Below are positions 48,540 through 60,753 of a DNA stretch of 64,000 nucleotides, piece after piece. Position 1 is the stretch's first letter. Every line of letters starts with the position of its first letter. The DNA comes from Diadema setosum. Lineage: Eukaryota; Echinodermata; Echinoidea; Diadematoida; Diadematidae. The translations under genes were made by a program, and so were the position numbers. The stretch spans positions 14,178,901-14,242,900 of the forward strand of contig CM067067.1 of assembly GCA_033980235.1 (NCBI GenBank), read 5' to 3'. The notes below the pieces were generated by a model. The model was not told where the DNA came from. It saw nothing but the letters and a program-made list of their open reading frames with translations, and did no database searches.

Positions 48540-49311
48540 CTCAAAAACAAAATCATAGTTAAAAAAAAAAAAAAAAGGAAGAAGAAAAGAGAAAAGAGGT
48601 GCGTTACATGCACAGGGGACCCTAGAAACTTTGTAAACCGCAGCCAACAAGGCACGCAAACAAACAGCAAAGCACAGACAAACTCTGGCAGAGGGGTCGC
48701 GGCACGAAACTGTCGGATAGCAACGCGACAGCCCCCTCCCCATCCCTTGTCCTCCAATGAGGTGGTAAGACAGTGGCTTGTTGCCAAGGGTTCGGTATAG
48801 GGGCAAGTTCAACCGTGTGGTTGACAGTCTGACCGGACCCTGCTCCCCACACTAGAGTTACAACACGGTTAGGGGGGAATACATCAATCAACAAGCAAAT
48901 TTGGGATGAGTCACCTTAAAAAAAAAAAGAAGAAATCCCTATTTCCTGTTTAGTGTTTGCACCTCTATCAGCTTGGCTTGGCATTGATTTGCAACAGACT
49001 TTGTTTCTCGTTACTGCGCACAACAGTACGTATGCCATGGATAGATAGAGCAACAAATAAACAAATGAATGACTACAGATATTGAATGTAGTTCTAAACT
49101 TCCTCTTCTTTAGAAATTTGCATCTCATCATAGCAGTATTTACATCCAGCTACACAACACACTCAATACCATACTGAGATTGCCTTGGAATAATGCAGTG
49201 CTCAGTAGAACTTCTGTGGCAAATATCTAGAATGAAAACACATCACTGTAAATAATCCTTACAGTTTGAAAATAGAGCACTCACAAAGTCACAATTAGAC
49301 ACACACGTGTG

Positions 49312-49572
49312 TACTGTAAACAAACACATTCACACGTAAAGATACCAAAATCTGCATTATTTGCAAAATACATTTTTAATTATAATACATTTTAATTTTG
49401 CAAATTTCGCGAGAGCCAAGATTCATGAAATCAAAATGCATGCAAAAGTTCTTGTCCACACTATATGCATTCAATGTTAGAGGCAACTCGCGAATATTTC
49501 ATGCCGCGAAAAAGGCCGTCGGCTCCAATTCGCAAAAAATTCCATGCCGCGAAAATATTGTGTTTTACAGTA
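49312..49572. mobile_element. Tc1/mariner-like MITE
   Basis: TACTGTAAAC at the left and TTTTACAGTA at the right, with TA borders. The right half carries ATTTCATGCCGCGAAAAA, AATTCGCAAAAAATTCCATG and CCGCGAAAATATTGTG; the left half is degenerate. Confidence 0.6.
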
Positions 49573-49819
49573 GCTTGTGAACCTGTCTCTATATAAAATT
49601 CACTATTTAAGTCTTTCCTGGGTGAAAGCAAAAGCAAGGTTTGACTGTGTAAGGTCATGGAACATCTCATTCTGCTCTGATTTTTCACTTCCTATTACAG
49701 GCCACAATCTCATATGTGAGAAATACAGTTTGGAAAAGCTTGTTTCAAAGAAAAAGAACTATCATTAAGTTTTTGATAAGGGCCCTGACAAGACACTTTA
49801 TCAAAGCATATATATATTT

Positions 49820-49842
49820 TTTTTTTGTGTGTGTATGTGGGT

Positions 49843-49880
<38 letters not shown>
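49820..49880 (+). repeat. (GT)n microsatellite in KIF23 3' flank
   Basis: A T-run is followed by about 25 GT units, 70-130 bp beyond the KIF23 stop. It would lie in the 3' UTR if that stop is used. Confidence 0.9.
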
Positions 49881-49881
<1 letters not shown>

Positions 49882-49949
49882 ACTTACACAAGGCTGTGTG
49901 AGAGGGATGACTAGAGAGAGTGAAATACAAGAGGTAAATGTAAGTCAAC

Positions 49950-50021
49950 TCACTTGTTGGTCACTGTGTGAACGGCTGCAAGCATGGGCTGACCAGCACG
50001 GTGCTCTATTCCAACGGCACA
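49950..50021 (-). CDS. KIF23: KIF23 terminal coding exon with stop
   Basis: The minus strand has an acceptor, TTCCTTTTCAG|TGTGCCG, followed by 23 codons (CAVGIEHRAGQPMLAAVHT then VTNK) and TGA. Joined to the preceding exon, the protein reads ETR-CAVGIEHRAG, which lines up with the vertebrate KIF23 C-terminus ETRCSVAVEMRAG. The phase is 0, as needed. The vertebrate protein continues for another 15 or so residues to a basic KRKKP end that is absent here. The stop overlaps a consensus donor (AACAA|GTGAGT), so a longer isoform ending in a further exon is possible. The intron separating it from the previous exon is 12,107 bp. The match is short, but position, strand, phase and residues all agree. 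Confidence 0.8.
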   Translation of the reverse strand, partial: CAVGIEHRAGQPMLAAVHTVTNK

Positions 50022-53000
50022 CTGAAAAGGAATCACAAGGTATGCAAATTTCATTATCATTTCATTTTCCTTTAACTGCCACAAAGAGTGAGAGAAATGA
50101 AAAAAAAAATGCATTAAAAAATAAAAAAATAAAAGATTACACACAAAAAAAGAATCAGATATCATTCTCACATCATATCGAATACTTTGTCAACAGCATG
50201 GATTGTAAAGCATCTCTGTTCATAAACATTGACTGACGTTAGTTACAAAGAAAGCGCTGGACAGGCAAAAACTTCCTGTAAAGTTAACAGGGAGATGACC
50301 TAAGTTGTAGCCATACGAAGCAGTACTAAAACTTCTTTATTCCTCAGGGGTTTTACTTTGTGTACTTAAAAGCTACAATAATGTAAAACTTCTGTTAGAC
50401 CAATAAATATAACAGAAATGGAATGCATACGAGTACACTTTCCTGTTTGTTTGTTCACCACTCAGAATAATTTCTGGGTTTGGGCAAGATGTATTTTTCT
50501 GTTTGAGAAGAGATTTCCATGCTACTTGATGCCAGATTAACTCAAAGCAATCAAAATAAAAGCTAAATTGTCCTTCACAAGTTTTACCTTACACATGAAA
50601 CATCATTGCCCTGTCTCTGAATTTAAAGCATCCTTGTTATGTGTGTGTTGTGGGATGGTTTGAACTCCCTCGACTAGCTGGTGATTAGCAAAGCAGACAG
50701 GTTCAAAAAGAAATTTTGAAACTGAAACCAAATACTCCTAAAGCTGTCACAATTCCATCACCCAGGCAAAAGGTACCTGGTAATCCACTCATGTACACAA
50801 TATGGGAATGGGACTGCATAGAGACTAGCAGACAACACAGAGGGATTCACACTTACATGAAACAACGGGAACAAATATTGAGACGTACATCGAGATCGAA
50901 ATCACAAGTTTTTTGCCTGTGTGGACAAAAAATTCCCACTAATTATCGGGATCAGCATCGTGATGCAAATCCCAAGAAATCTTGCATTTACTTTTGAATT
51001 AATTATGATAATTCACCCAACGGTGACTGTGTGAAAGCAGTCGGACCAAATAATCTCCAGATTTTATATTTCATCATTCAAAGCACACAGCACTACACTG
51101 TGACCACCACATCACTGCGACGCGCAAGAACAAAGGGCAAAGAGAAGCACATGCAGTGAAGCGCACTGTGTGCGCCAATTAGTCAGTTATTCTGTCTGTG
51201 TGAACACTTGGAAAAATTGTGATCGTTATCCCTCTTTTTCTGTCCATGTGAACGCTTGCAAAAAAAAAAAAAATCTAGAGATATTTGATTTTGATTGTTA
51301 TCCCGCTATTTTGTACGCGTGAATGCGGCTAATAGCACACGCTGCCCAATTCTAGATATTTTGGTATCAAATTTGTGACTCCCCACACTCGCAATTCCAC
51401 CTTCGCCCTCTTCTGGAGAATACAAGTTGGATGGTGTGGCCGGTGTGGGGTAGGAGAAGAGGGAAGGAGATCAGATTAAAATGTCAATCAGTTTTCTATT
51501 TTTTGCTTGCATTCTATCGTTTTAGTCCAAAATGTCTCCTGAAGGCATAAAAAATGGGAAGCCAGAAAACTGTGTGTACAACAAGCAAGAAAGAAGAGTA
51601 TTTAGGTAAACAATGCAGTTAAAGGTAGCAGGGTTGGCAGTGCAAATAAAAACTTTGCAATTGAAGTGCGACATGGAAGTGCTCTGTAAACCTTTAACAG
51701 CATTCTACATATCGTATTTCAAGCAAAATGTCTGCATACATGTACATGTGTATCTGCCAATTGCAAGCATTATTACTACTTTTAGCAATAGTCAAGTCAA
51801 AACCAATCCCTACTCTTAAACACAACACTTATTTTTGTCTTTAAATTCTTAAAGGAGTGCTTGAAGCTGGCTTCATGGGCAAAGTTCATTTCTAACAGAG
51901 AAGTCAGATGCCAACAAAATCACTAACATTGGAGTGTTCAACATTGCCTGAACCACAAAGTCTTTGTTTCAAGATAGTCTTTGTTTCAAGATTATTAGAA
52001 TTTGATTTTTGTCAATGTTACTTTTCAATTTCTGATGTAAAAAAAGGGGGAAAAAGATGCATATACCACTGATGGATACACTTTCTTTCATTTATGTATT
52101 ACATAAATTGCCATTCATTTTTACAAAACAAGCAAAACAGGTGATGGATGCAACATAGTTCACTCTTGCCAAAAGCAACTGCAATAAAAACCCACCATCA
52201 GGCATATTCATATGAATAGGTACTTGCATACGTTACTAGTACATGTTTAAACTATTGGAGTCTTACCTAAATAGGCATTCATAGGAAAGGCAGAAACACA
52301 TTTATTTTTCATCATATGTGAAATGCCCTGCTAAATCACAGATCTTAGTCCCATAATCTGCTTTCTCCTACTCAGGAGGTATGACTTATACCATTCCTGC
52401 TCCTCTCATAAAAAAGAGCCTCAGAAAATCCCTTGGTCTCAGTATAATACACATCTATAATGTATGTGTAGAAATATATTGCAATGGAGGAGAAAAATAC
52501 AAAAGATAACAAAGCAATGAGTTAGCAAACAGTCAATTTCATTGACAGTGACTCTGCAAATCACACACAAAATATCCTTTTCGACACTTCATTTAGGAAT
52601 ATAACAAAAACAAAAAAACCCCAAAAGAACAATGACCCCAAATATTTAAGCACGCAACAAAGACAGCAAAGACCTGAAGTCACAAACATCTGTAATGCAT
52701 CCTGCTTCCTAAGGGAAATCGTTGCCAAGCATCGGGCAGTTCAACCCTCCTGACAAAATGCCCTGGAACTTAGTGGAAGCAACTGTCATAATATGCATCA
52801 CAGTATACACGCAGTATGCAAACAAAGTGGGCAAGCTGTCTGAGGGACATAACATTTACAGTCATAACAATTTGCAGTAACTCTAACTCCGTGTTGAAGT
52901 TGACTCTGATTTCTGGAGTCAAAACAAACAAACATGATGGTGTAAGTTTTATCGCGGCCAGACAAAACACTAGAGGAAAGTTTAAGCTTATCCCTTGTAT

Positions 53001-53830
53001 CAAGTAATTCACACATGTAAACTTTTATGACTTTAATTCACAATCTGGCTCTGTACAGGGAAGCTTTTCACAATTACCAATACCCCATTTTACTGAAGGC
53101 AGATTTCAGAGCCTCCTCAACTAAGGTGGTTTGAAAACTGGCTGATTAAAGCAGTCGAGGATCTTCTTGTCTTTTTATACTGTTCGGGCTGGTTTCGCCC
53201 AAGCAGGTGCGACTGGCCATGGTAACCAAGTTCCCCTTTGATACATGGCGCAGGCTTTTGAATTTCTTACATAACCATGAACGTGACTGAGTGCGAAAGT
53301 GTGCAATTTGTGTGGCATTCATCAGTGGCTGTTGGTCACAACAGCCGGTTCGCTTACGTTAGCTGGTGATGATTTTTTAGTGATAACTTCCAGGTTGGCA
53401 AAAAAGCGGTTTCTCAAACCCCTTAGCATCTACACCGCAGCCAAGTCTCTTTGAGGCTGCTATAGCAGGCTTTGAAACCACCCCCCTGTATAGGTGGTTT
53501 CAGAACCTGACCCGATTGGACCTGACTGGATCTCCTTTTTTTAATTCTGTCTGTTTAACCTGAGCTTGAAGGCTGCTCGAGGCTGCAATAAGAGGCTTCA
53601 GAACCCCCTTTTTGCTTAGTACAAATGAGGTCAATGTTTCCATTATATACATTGTACATACAATGTACTTTTATCATCACAGTAGTAGTACGAAGTACAT
53701 GTAAAACATTTTTCACATTTCCATGGTAACCAACGTAGAGTAATGGAGAGTTTTGAGGAAAAGACCATCAGAATGTGAAATATCTGAAGCTTTGAATTCT
53801 AATAAAACTATTTTTTAGTCTATATACTAC

Positions 53831-54085
53831 ATATCGTCGCTGGGGCGACAAGACCTCGTATCTCAAAAATGTCAAATGTTCAGGAGAGCCAAAAAACATG
53901 GCGGCCAAAGCACTATACTGAATGGGATAGCTGTTCCTTTGACATGCCGTGGTGGCTTCATTTTTGGGGTAAGACAGCTGGGATTTGGACAGGAAATCAC
54001 TTAACCGATTATTTGACCACTAATGCAAAAAAGTCATTTTCACCAAAATTTGAGATACAAGGTCTTGTCACCCCAGCGACGATAT
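53831..54085. mobile_element. MITE with 5-bp target duplication ACTAC
   Basis: Terminal repeats beginning ATATCGTCGCTGGGG, then GACAAGACCT and GTATCTCAAA match at about 35 of 37 positions. ACTAC flanks both sides (53826-53830 and 54086-54090). The element is 255 bp with no coding capacity. A 5-bp duplication would fit Transib or some other non-TTAA superfamily, but the ends do not settle it. Confidence 0.9.
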
Positions 54086-56741
54086 ACTACCCTACATATG
54101 TATTTGGCTTAGATTCTCTTTTTTTTTTGAAATGCCAACCAACTTGTGTATTACATTGGTTAGAGTTTCCCTTTGAAGTGCACTTTCACACCATCTTTCA
54201 TAAAGTTGACTCAGATAAAAAAGAGCAAATCTAGATTAGATGTAAAATCTATCTTAATGTAACCTGCAACATTCTTTCTGTTGGACATGACTCTCTTCAT
54301 TCAAGCCAGTGTGGAATTGTAGCAGACTGTCCAGCAAAGTAGGTCAACTCAAGACTTAATAATTGACTGCCCATAGGGACAATTTATCACAGGGTCAATG
54401 TCCTTCCTTTATTGTCAAAGCGCAAAAAAAAAAAAAAAATCAAACGCCTACGCATCCACATACATCTCAATCATCTCCCTTTCCTCCTCTTTGGATCACC
54501 ACTCCTTCGGCTTCTAATCTTTCCCCACTAAATTACGTCCTGGTCACCTGATAAATCATCTTCATCATCACGTGCTCCTCAGAAGTGTCGCTGATAATTG
54601 CTTTGCACATTTCTGAAGTAGTTTCCTGTCCAAGGAAACTATGGATTTTCTCCACAGGCAAAAGTCACACCATACAAAGTAGGTGTGAAACATGAATCAT
54701 TAGGTCTTTTGTTTCTGATGTTTCAAGAGCTAATGGGATAGTTAGGGTACGCATGCAACGATGACATATGTGGAATGCTGTCCAGGGTTTATTCTAATGA
54801 AGATCTCGAATCACTTTGGAAAGGAGAGTGCCAAAAAAAAAAAAAAAAAAAAATTTCTTCTGATGTGATTCCACGCAGCATTTATGATGGCTTTTCAGTC
54901 GGATCACTTTTTCCGTCACCCTTGAAAGAGTAATTCAATGGTCAAAGCACAAAAACGTGCTCTTGCCAGTACTATTAATCTTAGGATACATTGATTAAAG
55001 TGACAAACCAATACCCCCCATAAAAAGACATGAAGAAAACAAAATATAAGTCACCTTTTCGCAATTATAAGTTCTGATACATATTGAAATGCATACATAC
55101 TGTATTCCTTAGTCAGCAGACTCCTAAACGTATTATATAACATTGAGTAATCCCCCATCAAAACACATGAACAAAACAAAAAATCTCTGTCACCTTTTCG
55201 CAATGATAAGGCCTGATATATGATTGCATGTATTTCTGTAAGTCAACGGATTCCTAAACATTTACAATGTACACCTACTTTGTACATAGTATAAATATAC
55301 ACATACAGCTGTACATTGTACACCACCCATAATGCACACACTCGTGTACAGTGTATGTATACATTGAATTCAAAAAAATATATTCAGATATTATCCTACT
55401 ACAAGGCTGCCAACATTCACTACACAAATAAAAAATCAGGTAGGTTCTAAGGATAGATCAGGGAGGATACTATGTACATTCTCATGTCAGGACACAAAGA
55501 AAATTTGATTTTGCATGCAAGGATGTATTCAGCAGAGTCAGGGATACTACAGGCAGTTCTGCCGTTGCTTTGACATGTCTATGATCACTTCATCTCTCGA
55601 TAGTATTCATTCTAGCAATCGAAGAAAATTTAGAGACATGCACACTAGAGGGTAGATTCTTGGATTCAAAACGGCAAAATCGCCTGAATCATTGCAAGTC
55701 TTTTATAAGGTAATTAATCTCACACACAAAAATGAGAGAGAGATCATCGAGAGAGAGAAAAAAAAAAGAGAGAGGAAATTAAGGTGGTGTTGCAAGCAGG
55801 TATTCATCTGGGAGAATTTTGAAAACACAAATGCCAGGAACACCTGTTAAGCATGTAAAAATAGGTGCTGCAATTGTATCATGTGTTTCATTCAATCTCC
55901 CCCCCCCCCCCCCACGTGAATTACAAATGGTACCCCTGTGTTGTCTGGAGCTACTCTCTACTAGCCGTGCGGAGATTGCGTGCAAGCCCAAATGTGTGGG
56001 GTTAAGTGCAAATTTAATTAGACTGGGACTGTACTACATTGCACAATTAAAGTATGTCATATTCTTTGTCAACAGGGGTGGGAATAAGGAGACACTAGCC
56101 AACACTAGTATCAGGATCGATGGGGACAGTTGTCATCCTTGTGTAACGATCTCACCCCTACCACATCCACCAGACCAAGGTCATATTTGTTAGTTATATT
56201 GGGAAATACCAGCGTGCTGGCCTATTATTCTATATTGGCTCATACTAAGTGGCTGTCATGTGATGTAGATACCTCCCACAAGGTCACTCAATCCAGCCAG
56301 AAATCTTTTGAACTCACCCCCATCACCGTTATATTGTGATGTATTGAGTGTACGTGCCTGCTGGTTGACAAAAAAGAAGTAACATGGGGTGGGTAGCATC
56401 TACATTAAACTTGCTCAAGTTTACCAGTACTTGACATGCATAAATACATAGAATAAAAGTGTATAATTTGAGAAATACTTCAAACAAAATGATGACTTGG
56501 GCCTGATCATATTTCACCAAGTAAGGTATCAGCAATCAGTTGTCATACATGTTACAAATAAAAAAGCAACAATTTACTTCCCTCACTTGACATGGGACAT
56601 TATCAACAAAAAAAAAAAAAAAAAATCCTCTTTCACTTGCCCAATTGCCCCTAAAGAAAAAATTCCATCCTGATATATCATTCTATCATTCTTATCAAAA
56701 GCAGACAATTCTGAGCAGTAGATAAGTGAAAATCTTTGAAC

Positions 56742-56766
56742 CCCTCCCCCCCCCCAAAAAAAAAAA
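56742..56766 (-). repeat. T(n)G(n) homopolymer junction (minus strand)
   Basis: About 10 C then about 11 A on the plus strand, i.e. T then G on the minus strand. Confidence 0.9.
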
Positions 56767-56812
56767 CAACAACAACAAAAACAAATCAGACACACAAAAA
56801 AGTTATGAATTG

Positions 56813-56948
56813 TACAGTGGACTCCCTTTATAAAGAAGTCCTCGGGACCAGAAGTTTTCTTTCGTTATATGGAAATTCTGCGACCTGGATTTTTATTTCA
56901 CTATCACTGGAATTTTAGATGTTTGTATTATAACGGGAATGCACTGTA
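56813..56948. mobile_element. Pogo/Tigger-like MITE, copy 2
   Basis: TACAGTGGACTCCCTTTATA and (inverted) TACAGTGCATTCCCGTTATA, with TA on both sides. It shares AAGTCCTCGGGACC with the 36380 copy. Confidence 0.85.
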
Positions 56949-58744
56949 ATTGTTCAGAGAGTAAGACAATTCGGCAACTCTGTGACTTCTACATTTTTAC
57001 GTGTTAAGCAGCTGTGCATTCCATGTTGATACACAAAAATTCACCAATTTTCATTTTTCTCCTGAAAAAAAGCAATTTCTCTGACAGACCTGTTTTTGGT
57101 GTATGAGAAGAGTAATAGGTGAGGCAGGTACCCATCATTGTAATGAGCTGTAAACTTGGGTTTAGAATGACATTCTGTTACAAATGTTGATTTTCCTTGA
57201 ATTCAAACTTTCATGCATTGAACTGCAGGAACAAGTCAAATAATTCGGAAACTTTTTTTGTTTGTTTTGTTTTTAAATCTAAAAATGTGTATGCATAGTG
57301 AACAGGATATATCTTTTGAGGTACGTATGTTCATGTATTTGACTGTACACAGACTCCTTCCTTCCAGCTAATTCTCCCTATCCTGCCCTCATTTCTGCTT
57401 CTTTCTCTCTCTTCTCTCTCTCTCCTCTCTCTTTCAGTACCTCTCTCGAGTCCCTATCCTGTTCGAATATAATTATTTTACTGTTCTTTGCAATTCCACA
57501 ATCCTTTCATCAATTTTGTACATCTCTCTTTGATAAAACATCATGCAAGTTAGTCACCGACAGCAATACAATTGAAATAATCATTAGTAAATTAAATTGA
57601 ATTGAATTTTCATGCACCACGCCCAACATCACGAATACACCCAACATGGTGAACACACATCTACACAAGAACGGGCAACAGCAGTGTAATGATATTCACG
57701 AGGGGCTAAAGGATGAACTTACTGTTACACCCCATGAATTGTCAGGGGGATGGAACAAAAACGCATTGTCTATAAATGCTTTGAGCAACATTCAGTAAGA
57801 AATCATTATCATTATGAATACATCTCATTGTGTGTGCTTGCATGTTCAATCATATTACTAAAGAGAGAGAAAAAAAAAGCAGGAAGAGCATCAAAGGAGA
57901 GAGAATGAATTGTTCCCATCAGAAACATTTCCTGTCAATATGCACTCTCTTCCACAAGATACGTACAAGTCGCTCAGTTATTACATCAGTATTGAGTACT
58001 CTTTGCAACTTTTTCTGTGTGTCTTCATTTGAAAGGAAGAGAAAAAGTGTGATTTGTGACATACTTCCATGACAAGTAACACCACTAGTGAGAATGTAAA
58101 GGAAAGCTTACTTTCAAGCTTTATGAAGACGATGTACATCACTCCAGCAGACCAGTACCTTATCCTAGTAATATCTTATTAGCTCTCACTCCCTTCATCT
58201 GTACTTCGGAACTCTGTAGAATTCTGACTCATTGCCATAATCTTATGCACTTGTTCCACTGCCACGACTTCATGAATTACATTCGAAAAGTTCGTTGCAT
58301 CATGGAGTGAAGTGAGATATTGAAAGATAACTCCAGAGAGGTTTTTTTTCACCACACTAATGACAAAATCATTCTTCCTTAGAATTAAGTTTGGGGGAGG
58401 AATGCAAGCTAAGTGCAGAGAAAGCCTTCATTATGTCATCACGCATATCATTTCACATACAATTTGTGGTTGCTCACGAGACAACCTGATAGTCCCCAAT
58501 CACCGGTAAGTGTCAAGAAGTGCATTCCCCTGAAATGAACTAACAAGCATGCTCAGTGCTGGGGGAAAAAATATGCCAAAATCCTTCCACATATCTGCAA
58601 AAGAGATTTTGCCATTTTTCATGAGTGTATAAAATGGCAAGTGCTACAGCATTAAGCATAGTTTAACATTAAAAGTACTACTACCCCCTTTCTCTGAAGG
58701 TCATGGTGAACAGGAATTCCATTAAAAAAAAAAATCCTTGGCAT

Positions 58745-59050
58745 TGAGTGATTCGCGTGAGCAATTCGGCAAATTCAGCCAAGTTCTTCTGGGGTATTGC
58801 CTGTGCCTTTGTGCGGGGTGACACAGCATGCAATGTCTGTATGTCGAATTTGATTTCCAACTTTTACAGAGGCAATGGAAAAAAGACAATCAGAGCACCT
58901 GTTACATCATTTTCTGGTGAAGATTTGAATTGGCTGCACCAGTGTATTGATTGCATCCCCCCTCATTTCTCCCTAAGGATATTATTGCTGTCACCATGGA
59001 TGGTGCATGTTCAAAGAATTATTTGTTACTTCCATATTTTTTTTTTCTTC
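58745..59050 (+). pseudogene. Possible decayed transposase fragment
   Basis: A plus-strand frame reads KFFWGIACAFVRGDTACNVC and SFSGEDLNWLHQCID. After a frame change near 58975, IIAVTMDGACSKNY follows. The 'VT-DGA--N' signature resembles that of P-element/THAP9-like transposases. The match is short and needs a search. Confidence 0.22.
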
Positions 59051-59340
59051 CTTTTGTTGCCAACTGTTCACCTAATTTCAAATCACAAGCAAGAGCAGTC
59101 ACAAACTGTGATTGCAGGTTGGTTGTTCAACATCTGTCTATTCATGCATCCACCAACTAGTCAATCTCTCTCTACACTGGCATAAAGCCATCTATCCGTC
59201 CATCAATCCATCCATCAATTCATCCACCTGCCAATCAAGCAAACTAATGTCTCAAACTAATATATCTAGCAACTGCATGTGAATGGCCGAGGCATAAGTT
59301 TTAGTACCATCCAGTTTTTCTGTGTCAGTCTCAACCATAA

Positions 59341-59407
59341 GCCTTCAATTGATATGACAGTATAAAAGGCATTTGACAGATCAATGTCAAACATTAGAAA
59401 CACTGTG
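59341..59407 (-). pseudogene. Decayed LINE reverse-transcriptase fragment
   Basis: The minus strand encodes VFLMFDIDLSNAFYTV then ISIEGLW. This corresponds to the RT motif A region of CR1/RTE-like LINEs (F-DL-KAFDTV--EGLW), including the catalytic-Asp position in the DL block. The second Asp of AFDTV is replaced by Tyr, and stops lie close on both sides, so it is a relic. Confidence 0.45.
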
Positions 59408-59984
59408 TCATCTCTCCAACTTGTTGATATTCACTGCATGATTTACAGCACATTGATATCATATTATACACAGGTCTTTGTACCTTCTAGTCACATCACT
59501 GTGTGGCATCATATACAACTTGTGGTTTTCACTTCCTTTTGAAAGTGTCTTTAATGCTTAATTCTCGGTGTCAAGGTCCATTTCCCCAAATAAAATAGAA
59601 TCCATGACAGAAGAAAAAAATGAATCTATTCTCCAAGCAGCACCATGAATCACAGACACTAAATGATTTTATTCCAAACTCACAGACTGTTCACCCCTAG
59701 TCTAGTTAGTTGATTACTTCCAGGCATGCATTTATCGATCACATCGACAAGAAATTATTATCTATTCAGCCAAATGAAAATGACAACAGTTACATAACAT
59801 ACATTCATGTGGAAATGGCATAGTTGACATGTAACACACAGAAAATATGAACAGAGAAGCAACATATAACACATGCATAGTTGATGTATAACACAAATAG
59901 TATGAACAGGGCAGCAACACATGGGCTAGGGCTTACAAAAGTAATATTTTACTGTTGCCCTTAGGCATGTGAGCCCTCAATCAT

Positions 59985-60640
59985 TATTACCATGTTATAC
60001 CAGCTATGATAAAAGTAATTATTCCTCTGGAACACCTGTGCAATAGCTCTGAGGATATCCACTTTCCCTTTTATACCTAGCCTCTTTTGCTGTTAGGTCA
60101 TGACAATACAACAATCCTCCATCTGCGTTAACAAAAATTTGACCAGGCCTGCATTTATCAACTATACCTATAACAGGGCTCGGCACTAACTTCAATTTTC
60201 TCCTGTGGCCTGTTTGGACCACTAAAATCTTAAGTGTGAAATTTTTGGTGGCCTGAAAAAAAAAAGAAAAAAAAAAGGTAGTGGCTGAAATTAAGAGAAA
60301 CATAACAGTCTATTTTGAATGTTCAGTGCCTAATCGAGACACCAAAAGAATAACATTTTTGGAAATTTGGTGGTCTGACCTCAAGTTTAGCCCATTGAGA
60401 ACGGTTTGACTTTCTACAACACACATTTCCACAAGACGGGACTTATCCTCAACGGGCTAAGTGGCCCTGGGCCACCCCTAATAATGAGTCATGCTGACAA
60501 GCAATCATTGTTACCATATTGCCAAATGTCATAAGGGTAATTATTCCCCTGGAACACCTTCTGGACAATAACTACATGGAAATCCGCCTTCCTACTGTTA
60601 GCCTAACTTCTTCTGCTTTAAAGTCATGACAACATGACAT
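59985..60640. repeat. Diverged direct duplication
   Basis: AATCATTATTACCATGTTAT/GTAATTATTCCTCTGGAACACC at 59978-60045 reappears as AATCATTGTTACCATATTGC/GTAATTATTCCCCTGGAACACC at about 60504-60566. Both are followed by similar GTCATGACAA blocks. The two copies surround the family H MITE. Confidence 0.65.
60387..60460. mobile_element. Short MITE family H, copy 2
   Basis: TTAGCCCATTGAGAACGGTT and (inverted) TTAGCCCGTTGAGGATAAG; also CTACAACACACATTTCC, as in the 45402 copy. Confidence 0.7.
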
Positions 60641-60753
60641 TCAACAATCAACCACTTGTGTAAGAAAAAATTTGACCCACATTATGTTGGCTTTACAAGA
60701 GTAAGTTTCCAAAGGAATAATTGCTCTTGAATCCAGAGCTCATGCAAATACTG

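Noticed and set aside
48366..48812. 148-codon minus-strand frame
   Set aside because: It crosses a poly(T) run and has no coherent domain. Only the short PACRG-like segment inside it merits mention.
60019..60303. 94-codon minus-strand frame with YCHDLTAKEARYKRESGY
   Set aside because: It lies in a diverged duplicated block whose second copy is broken; judged repeat-derived and not a KIF23 exon.
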